A DNA stretch of 5,227 nucleotides from Methyloligella sp. (GTDB taxonomy: Bacteria > Pseudomonadota > Alphaproteobacteria > Rhizobiales > JALUTE01), in the NCBI GenBank assembly GCA_027058255.1, contig JALUTE010000185.1, positions 1-5,227 of the forward strand. The letters are read 5' to 3'. Each line of letters starts with the position of its first letter. Positions within the stretch are counted from its first letter, which is position 1. The notes beneath the pieces were generated by a model. That model saw only the letters and a program-made list of their open reading frames with translations, had not been told where the DNA came from and did not search any database. Positions 1-5,227 of the stretch are shown here, one piece after another. Position numbers and translations under genes: made by a program.

Positions 1-17
1 GTTCCGCAAGCGCGCCC

Positions 18-41
18 GCCTGCCTAGAGTGGCCGGCAGGC
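18..41 (+). other. Short inverted repeat upstream of the thioredoxin-like gene
   Basis: A perfect 7-bp inverted repeat (GCCTGCC at 18-24, GGCAGGC at 35-41) encloses a 10-base loop. A TAG at 25-27 closes reading frame 1, so this could be the tail end of an upstream gene (only eight codons visible) with a hairpin after it. No T-run follows, so there is no direct support for a rho-independent terminator. The upstream gene cannot be identified. Confidence 0.3.
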
Positions 42-52
42 CCCTTGCGATC

Positions 53-59
53 GGAAAGG
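53..59 (+). promoter_or_regulatory. Ribosome binding site fixing the ATG start at 66
   Basis: GGAAAGG lies six bases before the ATG at 66. A TTG at 45 in the same frame would add seven residues (MRSERFF), but it would place this Shine-Dalgarno sequence inside the coding region and put charged residues ahead of the signal peptide. The ATG at 66 is therefore preferred. Confidence 0.6.
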
Positions 60-65
60 TTCTTC

Positions 66-521
66 ATGGTCTTGCATATCCGATGCGCCCTGGCATTTGC
101 GGCGCTTGCCTTGGCGTTGCTCTGGCCGCCTCTGTCCGGCGCGCTCGGCGCCCCGACGCCCGTGGGCAGCGCCGTTGGAACGCCCCCACCCCTGCCGGCG
201 CGCACCGAGCTGCGGCTGGTCGTGATCGAGGCGCCCGGCTGCACCTATTGCCGCCTTCTGCACAAGCGCATCCTCGACGCCTATCGCCGCTCGGCGGCGG
301 TGCGCGATATGCCCGTTGAGCGCGTGGACCTCGAGACGCTCGACACGCGCGGCTATGGCTTCGGCGCGCCGATCCGCACCCTGCCCACCCTGGTCGTGGT
401 TCGGGAAGGCCGCGAGGTCGCCCGCCTTGCGGGCCTGCCGGCAAGAAGCGTGTTCGAGCGCTTTGTCGAGATCGTCCTCGAGCGCTATGGGCCGTCCGGC
501 ACCGCCCGCCCGCCGAAGTGA
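66..521 (+). CDS. Secreted thioredoxin-like (SoxS-like) protein
   Basis: A 151-residue protein with a probable Sec signal peptide: short basic start (His4, Arg6), hydrophobic core at about 7-23, and likely cleavage near residues 26-29 (ALG then AP). A Pro-rich linker (30-45) leads into a compact thioredoxin fold. A beta strand (LRLVVIEA, 49-56) runs into the redox motif Cys59-Thr-Tyr-Cys62, followed by a helix. Later comes TLPT with Pro107 at the cis-proline position next to the active site, then a strand VVVREG and a C-terminal helix (126-141). The two cysteines and the cis-Pro indicate periplasmic thiol-disulfide chemistry. Size, CxYC motif and spacing resemble SoxS-type thioredoxins known from sulfur-oxidation loci, but no sox genes are visible here, so the physiological partner is unknown. 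The same frame is open back to the window edge; the ATG is chosen from the ribosome binding site and the signal peptide. The fold call is firm; the SoxS assignment is tentative. Confidence 0.8.
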   Translation: MVLHIRCALAFAALALALLWPPLSGALGAPTPVGSAVGTPPPLPARTELRLVVIEAPGCTYCRLLHKRILDAYRRSAAVRDMPVERVDLETLDTRGYGFGAPIRTLPTLVVVREGREVARLAGLPARSVFERFVEIVLERYGPSGTARPPK

Positions 522-530
522 GAGGGGCAA

Positions 531-561
531 GCCGGCCGGCCGTTCCGAGACCCGGCCCGGC
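531..561 (+). terminator. Possible hairpin after the thioredoxin-like gene
   Basis: GCCGGCCGG (531-539) can pair with CCGGCCCGGC (552-561) with one bulged C, leaving a loop of about 12 bases. It starts nine bases after the stop codon. It has no following T-run, so it could act as an mRNA 3' end protector or be nothing more than GC-rich symmetry. Confidence 0.25.
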
Positions 562-733
562 GTGCAATAGCCCAAGTCTTTCGACCATCGTCGACCTCGA
601 TATTCTCGGCCCCGTCACGCTTAGATGGGGCGGAGATGCCGTTCGTCCTGCAGGGGGCTTGCAGTTTCATTCCACATGGGGTGAGGTTGCGCATTGGGGG
701 CATGCACCCGCTGGCGCGCACGCGCCGACGGCG

Positions 734-762
734 TTGACCCGCAAGATGGATCGGCTTGTCAC
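734..762 (+). promoter_or_regulatory. Weak candidate promoter for the TRAP operon
   Basis: TTGACC at 734-739 is a good match to a sigma-70-type -35 box. At 17-base spacing, TTGTCA (757-762) sits in the -10 position, which is a poor match. Transcription would begin near 769, giving a leader of only about 20 bases that just includes the ribosome binding site. Alphaproteobacterial -10 boxes are often weak, so it is plausible but unproven. Confidence 0.2.
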
Positions 763-772
763 AACAAGAGAA

Positions 773-779
773 AAGGAGG
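773..779 (+). promoter_or_regulatory. Strong ribosome binding site for the TRAP binding protein
   Basis: AAGGAGG is a near-perfect Shine-Dalgarno sequence nine bases before ATG 789. It decides between that ATG and an in-frame TTG at 756, which would add eleven residues before the twin-arginine motif and bury the ribosome binding site in coding sequence. Confidence 0.8.
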
Positions 780-788
780 GTTGAACCC

Positions 789-1874
789 ATGGATCGCCGC
801 ACATTCCTGAAAACGAGCGGAGCGGTTGCCGGGGTCGCGGCCGCATCGAGCCTGCCGGCGCCCGCCATCGCCCAGGGCGTCAAGGAGCTCAAGATGGTGA
901 TGTCCTGGCCCAAGGGCTTCCCCGGCCTCGGCACGTCGGCGGCCCGCTTCGCCAAGCGCTTCGAGACGGCGATGGAGGGGCGCTACAAGGTGCGCCTCTT
1001 CGGTGGTGGCGAGCTGGTGCATCCGCTGAAATGCCTCGACGCCCTCCAGCAGGGCACGGCCGATCTCTACCACTCCGCCGAATATTACTATCAGGGCAAG
1101 CGCAAGGCCTTCGCCTTCTTCGCGGCGGTGCCGTTCGGCTTTCGCGCCGACGAGATGGATGCCTGGATCCACTATGGCGGCGGCCAGAAGCTCTGGGACG
1201 AGGTCTCCGGCGAGTTCGGCGTCAAGCCCTTCCTGTGCGGCAATACGGGCTCGCAGATGGCCGGCTGGTTCAAGAAGCCCATGAAGTCGCTCGAGGACTT
1301 CAAGGGCCTGAAGATGCGCATTCCGGGCCTCGGCGGCGATGTGATCCGTGCGCTCGGCGGCACGCCCGTGACCCTCGCCGGCTCCGAGATCCTGCCTGCC
1401 CTCCAAGCCGGCACCATCGACGCCACCGAATGGGTCGGCCCCTATAACGACCTCGCCTTCGGCTTCTACAAGGTCGTGAAGCACTATCACTATCCGGGCT
1501 TCCACGAGCCGGGGACGGTGCTCTCGCTCGGCGTGCGCCGCGGCCTCTGGGACAAGATGAGCAAGAGCGAGCAGGCGGTTCTCGAGGCCTGCGCGGTCGC
1601 GGAGAACAACTTCACCCTCGCCGAGTTCAACGCCAACAACTCTCAGGCCCTGGAGACCCTGGTGACCAAGCACGGGGTCCAGCTTCACGAATATTCCGAC
1701 GAGATCTTCAAGGCGGCCGGCGCCGCGGCGAAGGACGTGCTCGCCTCGGCAGGCAATGCCGATCCGCTGACCAAGAAGGTCTATGAGAGCTTCATGGCCT
1801 TCCGCAAGATCGCGGTTCACTGGTCGAAGCTGTCGGATCAGAGCTACATGACCAAGCGGGCGATCTCGTTCTGA
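789..1874 (+). CDS. dctP: TRAP transporter substrate-binding protein (DctP family, TakP-like)
   Basis: A 361-residue periplasmic binding protein that captures a solute and delivers it to the DctQ/DctM membrane unit encoded just downstream. The N-terminus is a twin-arginine signal (DRRTFLK at 2-8, hydrophobic stretch 10-27, cleavage likely after AIA at 28), implying export after folding in the cytoplasm. The mature part has the two-lobed DctP fold. Recognisable segments are SWPKGFPGLGTSA (39-51), FGGGELV (71-77), LQQGTADLYH (86-95), GSQMAGW (154-160), the signature LKMRIPGLGGDV (174-185), GGTPVTLAGSEILPALQAGT (190-209) and DATEWVGPYND (211-221). Arg177 is the near-invariant DctP arginine that pairs with the ligand carboxylate. 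Gln156 and Glu214-Trp215 occupy positions that, as I recall, hold the cation and ligand in the Rhodobacter 2-oxoacid binder TakP. A 2-oxoacid, lactate or similar carboxylate is the likely ligand. The C-terminus (about 325-361) is helical and could mediate dimerisation as in TakP. Family assignment is very secure; substrate is inference. Confidence 0.95.
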   Translation: MDRRTFLKTSGAVAGVAAASSLPAPAIAQGVKELKMVMSWPKGFPGLGTSAARFAKRFETAMEGRYKVRLFGGGELVHPLKCLDALQQGTADLYHSAEYYYQGKRKAFAFFAAVPFGFRADEMDAWIHYGGGQKLWDEVSGEFGVKPFLCGNTGSQMAGWFKKPMKSLEDFKGLKMRIPGLGGDVIRALGGTPVTLAGSEILPALQAGTIDATEWVGPYNDLAFGFYKVVKHYHYPGFHEPGTVLSLGVRRGLWDKMSKSEQAVLEACAVAENNFTLAEFNANNSQALETLVTKHGVQLHEYSDEIFKAAGAAAKDVLASAGNADPLTKKVYESFMAFRKIAVHWSKLSDQSYMTKRAISF

Positions 1875-1889
1875 TCGATCCGCTCAGGA

Positions 1890-1921
1890 AGGGCCGGTCG
1901 CGATGCCTCGCGGCCGGCCCT
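1890..1921 (+). other. Intercistronic hairpin between dctP and dctQ
   Basis: Arms 1890-1902 and 1909-1921 form a 13-bp stem (twelve Watson-Crick pairs and one G-T) around a six-base loop, starting 16 bases after the dctP stop. The outer eight pairs (AGGGCCGG with CCGGCCCT) are perfect. What follows (GTCTTCC) is only mildly T-rich, so full termination is doubtful. In operons where a periplasmic binding protein is needed in excess over its membrane partners, such a hairpin commonly protects the upstream message from 3' decay or causes partial termination. That is the likeliest role here. Confidence 0.65.
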
Positions 1922-1975
1922 GTCTTCCACACCCGACGGGCCGCCAAGGGGTGCGGCAGGGAGGGGCAGCCGCAC

Positions 1976-2518
1976 ATGCGCGCATTTGCAACATGGATCG
2001 ACCGCCTCAATGAGGGGATCGGCCGGGCCGTGGCGTGGCTGGCCCTCGTCATGGCGCTCACCCAGTTCGCGGTTGTCGTGGCGCGCTATGTGTTCAATCT
2101 CGGCAACACGGCCGTGCAGGAATCCATCTGGTACATGCACGGCATCCTGTTCATGGTCGGCGCCGGATACACCCTGCTGCACAATGGCCATGTGCGGGTG
2201 GACATTCTCTACCGAGAGGCTTCCGATCGGCGCAGGGCCATGGTCGATCTCTTCGGCTGCATGGTCTTTCTCCTGCCCGTGGCCGGTCTCACGCTCTATT
2301 ATTCCTGGTCCTATGTGATCGACTCCTGGCGGGTGCTGGAAGGCTCCACCGAGATCGCCGGCCTGCCGGGCATCTTTCTGCTCAAGACCGTGATCTGGGC
2401 CTTTGCGAGCCTTGTCGGCCTGCAAGGTGTCTCCATGGCCCTGCGTGCGGGGCTCTATCTCGCGGGCGCGAGCGATGGCTATCGGCCGGGCCTCCGAGGC
2501 GAAGGGGAGCGCTCATGA
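1976..2518 (+). CDS. dctQ: TRAP transporter small permease subunit (DctQ)
   Basis: A 180-residue inner-membrane protein, the normal size for DctQ, with four predicted membrane segments at about 17-38, 50-68, 89-110 and 131-157. DctQ forms the scaffold partner of DctM and helps the loaded binding protein dock; it does not carry the substrate itself. Family marks are ARYVFN (36-41), the segment QESIWYMHGILFMVGAGYTL (48-67) and the following HNGHVRVDILY (69-79), which is the most conserved part of the family. The C-terminal tail (163-180) is polar and rich in Gly and Arg. The start is set by a purine-rich GGGAGGGG ribosome binding site (1959-1966), nine bases before the ATG. The gene begins 101 bases after dctP, beyond a hairpin, and its TGA overlaps the ATG of dctM, so the two membrane subunits are probably translationally coupled. 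Confidence 0.93.
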   Translation: MRAFATWIDRLNEGIGRAVAWLALVMALTQFAVVVARYVFNLGNTAVQESIWYMHGILFMVGAGYTLLHNGHVRVDILYREASDRRRAMVDLFGCMVFLLPVAGLTLYYSWSYVIDSWRVLEGSTEIAGLPGIFLLKTVIWAFASLVGLQGVSMALRAGLYLAGASDGYRPGLRGEGERS

Positions 2519-4143
2519 GCCTCCTCCTTCAGCCCGAGATTCTCTGCATCCTGATGTTCCTCACCGCCGTGGGCTTTCTGCTGCTCGGCTTTCCCGTGGC
2601 CTTCACGCTGGCCGGAACGGCCGCCCTCTTCGCCTTCATCGGCTATGGCCTCGGCATCTTCGACATCGCCTTTCTCTCCGCCTTCCCGCAACGCATCTTC
2701 TCGACCATGACCAATGAGGTGCTGGTGGCGGTGCCGCTCTTCGTCTTCATGGGCGTGATGCTGGAGCGATCGCGCGTGGCGGAGGATTTGCTCGACAATA
2801 TGGGGCGGCTGTTCGGCCCCCTGCCGGGCGGCCTTGCCTTCTCGGTCTGCATCGTCGGCGCCCTGCTCGCCGCTTCGACCGGCATTGTCGGCGCCACCGT
2901 CATCACCATGGGGCTTCTCTCGCTGCCGACCATGCTCCGGCGCGGCTATGACAGGGCCTTCGCCTGCGGCTCCATCGCCGCCTCCGGCACCCTCGGCCAG
3001 ATCATCCCGCCCTCCATCGTGCTGGTGCTCCTGGGCGATCAGCTCTCCTCGGCCTATCAGAAGGCCCAGTTCGAGATGGGCATTTTCGCACCCGACACCG
3101 TGTCGGTGAACGATCTGTTCGCCGGCGCGCTCTTTCCGGGCCTGATGCTGGTCGGCCTCTACATCCTCTATCAGATCGGCTACGCCTTCTTTTTCGCCGG
3201 GCGCGCGCCGGCGGTGCCGCGCGAGGCGGGCGCCCTCGGCGGCTGGACCTTCGCCAGGAGCCTCATCGGCTCGCTGTTCGTGCCGCTCATCCTCATCATC
3301 GCCGTATTGGGGTCGATCCTCGCGGGGCTCGCCTCGCCCACCGAGGCCGCCGGCGTCGGCGCGGTGGGGGCGACCATGCTCGCGGGCTATCGCCTGAGCC
3401 CCGGCCGCGCGATCCCCATCGTTCTGGGCGGCCTTGCCATGGGCGGCGTTCTGCTGCTGACGGCCTTTTTCGATCTGCGCATGCAGCGCAGCCACATCGC
3501 CCCGCATGAGTGGGCGGCGATCGCCCTCGCCCTCGCCATGAGCGCCGTTCTCGCCTGGGGCGTGGGCGTCGCAATCTGGCGCACATGGCGCATACGCCTC
3601 GCCGACGGGGATGGGCCGAACATCCTCGAGGACGTGATGCGCCAGACCGTCATCATCTCCTCCATGGTGTTCATCATCCTGGTCGGCGCATCCATGTTCT
3701 CGCTGGTGTTCCGCGGCCTCAAGGGGGACGTGTTCATCGAGGCGTTCCTCGCCGACCTGCCGGGCGGCACCGTGGCGGCGGTGCTGCTGGTCATGGCCAC
3801 CATGTTCGTCATGGGTTTCTTTCTCGACTTCCTGGAGATCATCTTCATCGTCGTTCCCATCGTCTCGCCCATCCTTCTCAAGATGCCCATGCCCGGCGGC
3901 GAGGCCATGAGTCCCGTCTGGCTCGGCGTCATGATGGGGGTCAATCTTCAGACCTCCTTCCTCACACCGCCCTTCGGCTTCGCGCTGTTCTATCTGCGCG
4001 GCGTCGCGCCCGACGTGGTGCGCACCATGGACATCTATCGCGGCATCATGCCCTTCGTGGCGATACAGGTGCTCGCCCTGGCGCTTCTCTGGTACGTCCC
4101 GGCCATCGCCACCTGGCTCCCCCACGTGCTCTACGGCCCATGA
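2515..4143 (+). CDS. dctM: TRAP transporter large permease subunit (DctM), enlarged form
   Basis: A 542-residue inner-membrane carrier, the subunit that moves the solute, with sodium coupling known for the family. It belongs to the IT superfamily and has two inverted halves. The first half holds PLFVFMGVMLERS (74-86), GLLAASTGIVGAT-like region (116-128) and the re-entrant hairpin GTLGQIIPPS (158-167), then the signature GLASPTEAAGVGA (271-283). The second half holds GFFLDFLEIIFIVVP (434-448) and the matching hairpin NLQTSFLTPPFGFALFYLRG (477-496). Typical DctM proteins are about 425-440 residues. The extra length comes mainly from about 73 residues (299-371) with two added hydrophobic stretches (301-318, 333-355), plus an extended loop at about 176-199. 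This enlarged form matches the TakM-type branch that partners TakP-like binding proteins. The start at 2515 is supported by AAGGGGAG (2502-2509), five bases upstream, and by the ATGA overlap with dctQ; the frame is open further upstream, but only as an out-of-frame shadow of dctQ. Confidence 0.94.
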   Translation: MSLLLQPEILCILMFLTAVGFLLLGFPVAFTLAGTAALFAFIGYGLGIFDIAFLSAFPQRIFSTMTNEVLVAVPLFVFMGVMLERSRVAEDLLDNMGRLFGPLPGGLAFSVCIVGALLAASTGIVGATVITMGLLSLPTMLRRGYDRAFACGSIAASGTLGQIIPPSIVLVLLGDQLSSAYQKAQFEMGIFAPDTVSVNDLFAGALFPGLMLVGLYILYQIGYAFFFAGRAPAVPREAGALGGWTFARSLIGSLFVPLILIIAVLGSILAGLASPTEAAGVGAVGATMLAGYRLSPGRAIPIVLGGLAMGGVLLLTAFFDLRMQRSHIAPHEWAAIALALAMSAVLAWGVGVAIWRTWRIRLADGDGPNILEDVMRQTVIISSMVFIILVGASMFSLVFRGLKGDVFIEAFLADLPGGTVAAVLLVMATMFVMGFFLDFLEIIFIVVPIVSPILLKMPMPGGEAMSPVWLGVMMGVNLQTSFLTPPFGFALFYLRGVAPDVVRTMDIYRGIMPFVAIQVLALALLWYVPAIATWLPHVLYGP

Positions 4144-4297
4144 GGCCGGGCCGCATCGCCCTTCCACCGATGCGCCGTTCCGGGACGCCATCGCCGACGC
4201 CGGCAGGGCCTCGGCGACAGGCGGGCTGGCGTGAGGCGCGCGGGCATGCGATGAGGAAGGCCGCAAAAGGGGCTGCGACGGTCGCGGAGGAGCGCAC
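4144..4297 (+). other. Gap between dctM and the antiporter gene
   Basis: These 154 bases hold no convincing gene. A stem-loop of six pairs straddles the dctM stop (arms 4134-4139 and 4148-4153). A second has arms TCGCCGA (4191-4197) and TCGGCGA (4211-4217) around a 13-base loop. Neither has a T-run after it, so there is no clear terminator and read-through from the TRAP operon into the antiporter is possible. I see no convincing promoter. Confidence 0.45.
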
Positions 4298-4301
4298 TTG
4301 A
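4251..4301 (+). CDS. Possible 16-codon mini-ORF overlapping the antiporter start
   Basis: ATG at 4251 opens a 16-residue peptide (MRKAAKGAATVAEERT) whose TGA (4299-4301) overlaps the TTG start of the antiporter by two bases. The arrangement would suit translational coupling, in which ribosomes finishing the mini-ORF restart at the weak TTG. Against it, there is no good ribosome binding site before 4251 (GAGG at 4233-4236 is 14 bases away) and so short a frame can occur by chance. Confidence 0.15.
   Translation: MRKAAKGAATVAEERT
4286..4292 (+). promoter_or_regulatory. Ribosome binding site fixing a TTG start
   Basis: GGAGGAG lies five bases before the TTG at 4298. No ATG or GTG occurs in this frame between the upstream stop (TGA 4232-4234) and the TTG, and the family's N-terminal hydrophobic helix starts right after it. 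This supports a non-ATG start. Confidence 0.7.
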
Positions 4302-5227
4302 ACTCGTCGGCATTGCTCATCGACATCCTGGTCTTTCTGGCGGCGGCGGTCATCGTCGTGCCCGTGTTCGCGCGTTTTCGCTCCAGCCCCACCCTCGGCT
4401 ATCTCGCCGCCGGCCTCGCCATCGGCCCGCACGGCCTCGCGCTCATCACCGAGGCCAAGAGCGCCGACGCCATGGCGGAGCTCGGCGTGGTGTTCCTGCT
4501 CTTCACCATCGGCCTCTCGCTCTCGACGGCCCGGCTGCGCTCCGTCGCCTTTCACGTCTTCGGCCTCGGCACGGCGCAGGTCGTGGTCACGGGCGCCATC
4601 ATCGCCGCCATTGCCCTCGCCCTCGGCATCGCTCCGGGCCCGGCTGCCGTGATCGGCGGCGGGCTGGCCCTTTCCTCCACCGCCTTCGTTCTGCAATTGC
4701 TGAGCGAGCGGGGCGAGCGCGCCAGCCGGTTCGGCCTCGTCGCCTTCGCCATCCTCCTCCTGCAGGACCTCGCGGTCGTGCCGCTCCTGATGTTCGTGCA
4801 GCTTCTGGGCGAGTCCGGCTCCTCCTTCGGCGCGGCGCTGGGCCTGGCGGCCCTCAAGAGCGCCATCGCCCTCGCCGTCATCATGGGGCTGGGCCGGCTT
4901 CTGGTGCGCCCCCTCTATCGCATGATCGCCGCCACCCGCAGCGCGGAGCTGTTCGTGGCCGCAACGCTCCTCCTGGTGCTGGGCTCGGGCTGGCTCATGG
5001 CGCTGGCGGGCCTTTCCATGACCCTTGGCGCCTTTCTCGCCGGCGTGCTTCTGGCCGAGACCGAGTACCGGCACCAGATTGAGGCGGACCTCCAGCCCTT
5101 CCGCGGCCTCCTGCTCGGCCTCTTCTTCATGACCATCGGCATGAGCATCGACATCGCACTGATCCTACGCTCTCCGGGCGCCCTTCTCGCCATCGTCATC
5201 GCCCTGCTCGCGGGCAATGAGCACGCT
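4298..5227 (+). CDS. KefB/KefC-type monovalent cation:proton antiporter (CPA2), 3' end missing
   Basis: The first 310 residues of an inner-membrane antiporter of the CPA2 family, which exchanges potassium or sodium for protons. No stop occurs before the window edge; family members are usually about 560-620 residues, so the rest of the membrane domain's end and any cytoplasmic nucleotide-binding (TrkA-N/RCK) domain lie outside. About ten hydrophobic segments are visible (for example 5-24, 31-49, 85-109, 146-169, 178-202, 216-237, 268-287). Diagnostic motifs are GYLAAGLAIGPHG (34-46), LGVVFLLFTIGLSLS (62-76), LALSSTAFVLQLLSERGE (123-140), the transport motif LLLQDLAVVPLL (153-164, with Gln156-Asp157), LSMTLGAFLAGVLLAETEYR (239-258) and GLLLGLFFMTIGMSID (270-285). 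The acidic loop before the last motif carries Glu262 and Asp264, matching the regulatory loop described in E. coli KefC. No KefF- or KefG-like partner is in the window, and glutathione gating cannot be judged. KefB versus KefC cannot be decided. Confidence 0.92.
   Translation, partial: MNSSALLIDILVFLAAAVIVVPVFARFRSSPTLGYLAAGLAIGPHGLALITEAKSADAMAELGVVFLLFTIGLSLSTARLRSVAFHVFGLGTAQVVVTGAIIAAIALALGIAPGPAAVIGGGLALSSTAFVLQLLSERGERASRFGLVAFAILLLQDLAVVPLLMFVQLLGESGSSFGAALGLAALKSAIALAVIMGLGRLLVRPLYRMIAATRSAELFVAATLLLVLGSGWLMALAGLSMTLGAFLAGVLLAETEYRHQIEADLQPFRGLLLGLFFMTIGMSIDIALILRSPGALLAIVIALLAGNEHA

Larger units (their letters stand above)
522..788 (+). other. Non-coding region, probable control region of the TRAP operon
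   Basis: These 267 bases between the thioredoxin-like gene and the TRAP binding protein hold no convincing gene. The open frame 518-784 gives a low-complexity peptide with no recognisable domain and no good ribosome binding site. The stretch is rich in small symmetric elements: an interrupted GC-rich hairpin (531-561), a direct repeat TCGACC spaced ten bases apart (581-586 and 591-596), CTGCA/TGCAG arms (648-652, 660-664), an imperfect palindrome around GCATGC (696-709) and GGCGC/GCGCC arms (713-717, 722-726). Any of these could be a regulator site, but none matches an operator I can name. Confidence 0.5.

Noticed and set aside
677..690. Sigma-54-like promoter (TGG then TTGC)
   Set aside because: The spacing between the GG and GC elements is one base short of the required distance, which normally abolishes sigma-54 recognition.
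518..784. 88-codon + strand frame in the dctP upstream region
   Set aside because: No domain, no adequate ribosome binding site, and it ends at the dctP ribosome binding site. Better read as control region.
759..1820. 353-codon open frame on the - strand across the TRAP binding protein
   Set aside because: It mirrors the third-position G/C bias of dctP and has no recognisable domain.
2035..2514. An upstream extension of dctM giving a 702-residue protein
   Set aside because: The extra 160 residues are an out-of-frame reading of dctQ. The ATG at 2515 has a ribosome binding site and the usual ATGA overlap.
3510..4301. 263-codon + strand frame overlapping the end of dctM
   Set aside because: Arg/His/Pro-rich shadow in another frame of dctM. 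Only its last 16 codons lie in the gap and are listed separately at low confidence.
2479..4392. 637-codon open frame on the - strand, rich in His, Asp, Glu and Gly
   Set aside because: It is the antisense image of dctM: codons for hydrophobic residues read backwards give charged residues. It has no domain, and dctM has strong family motifs on the other strand.
4046..5074. 342-codon open frame on the - strand across the antiporter
   Set aside because: Low-complexity, charge-rich antisense shadow of a membrane protein. The + strand frame carries clear CPA2 motifs and runs to the window edge.
1..5227. CRISPR array, tRNA/rRNA gene, insertion sequence or long repeat
   Set aside because: I looked for regularly spaced repeats, conserved RNA gene segments, transposase motifs and long terminal inverted repeats, and saw none.

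Overview
The window is GC-rich, and its codons end mostly in G or C. The gene types (a Tat-exported TRAP binding protein of the 2-oxoacid-binding class, a SoxS-like secreted thioredoxin fold, a KefB/KefC-type antiporter) suggest an alphaproteobacterium, perhaps of the Hyphomicrobiales. That placement is an inference from style and gene types, not from a marker gene. All recognisable genes lie on the + strand.

Layout: 66-521 encodes a small secreted thioredoxin-like protein with a CTYC motif. A 267-base non-coding stretch (522-788) follows and probably holds the control region of the next operon. Then comes a complete tripartite TRAP transporter: the periplasmic binding protein (789-1874), the small membrane subunit (1976-2518) and the large membrane subunit (2515-4143, overlapping the previous gene by four bases). 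A strong 13-bp hairpin sits between the binding-protein gene and the two membrane genes. After another 154-base gap, a KefB/KefC-type monovalent cation:proton antiporter starts at a TTG codon (4298) and runs off the window end.

How they work together: the binding protein would be folded in the cytoplasm, exported by Tat, and capture a carboxylate in the periplasm. The DctQ/DctM pair would then move it inward, driven in this family by a sodium gradient. Binding-site residues and the enlarged DctM resemble the TakP/TakM-type branch (2-oxoacids such as pyruvate, or lactate), so a small organic acid is the best substrate guess. The thioredoxin-like protein and the antiporter have no demonstrable functional link to the transporter.

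I found no previously undescribed system. The points most worth a second look are the intercistronic hairpin, the extra membrane segments in the large subunit, and the repeat-rich leader upstream of the binding protein.
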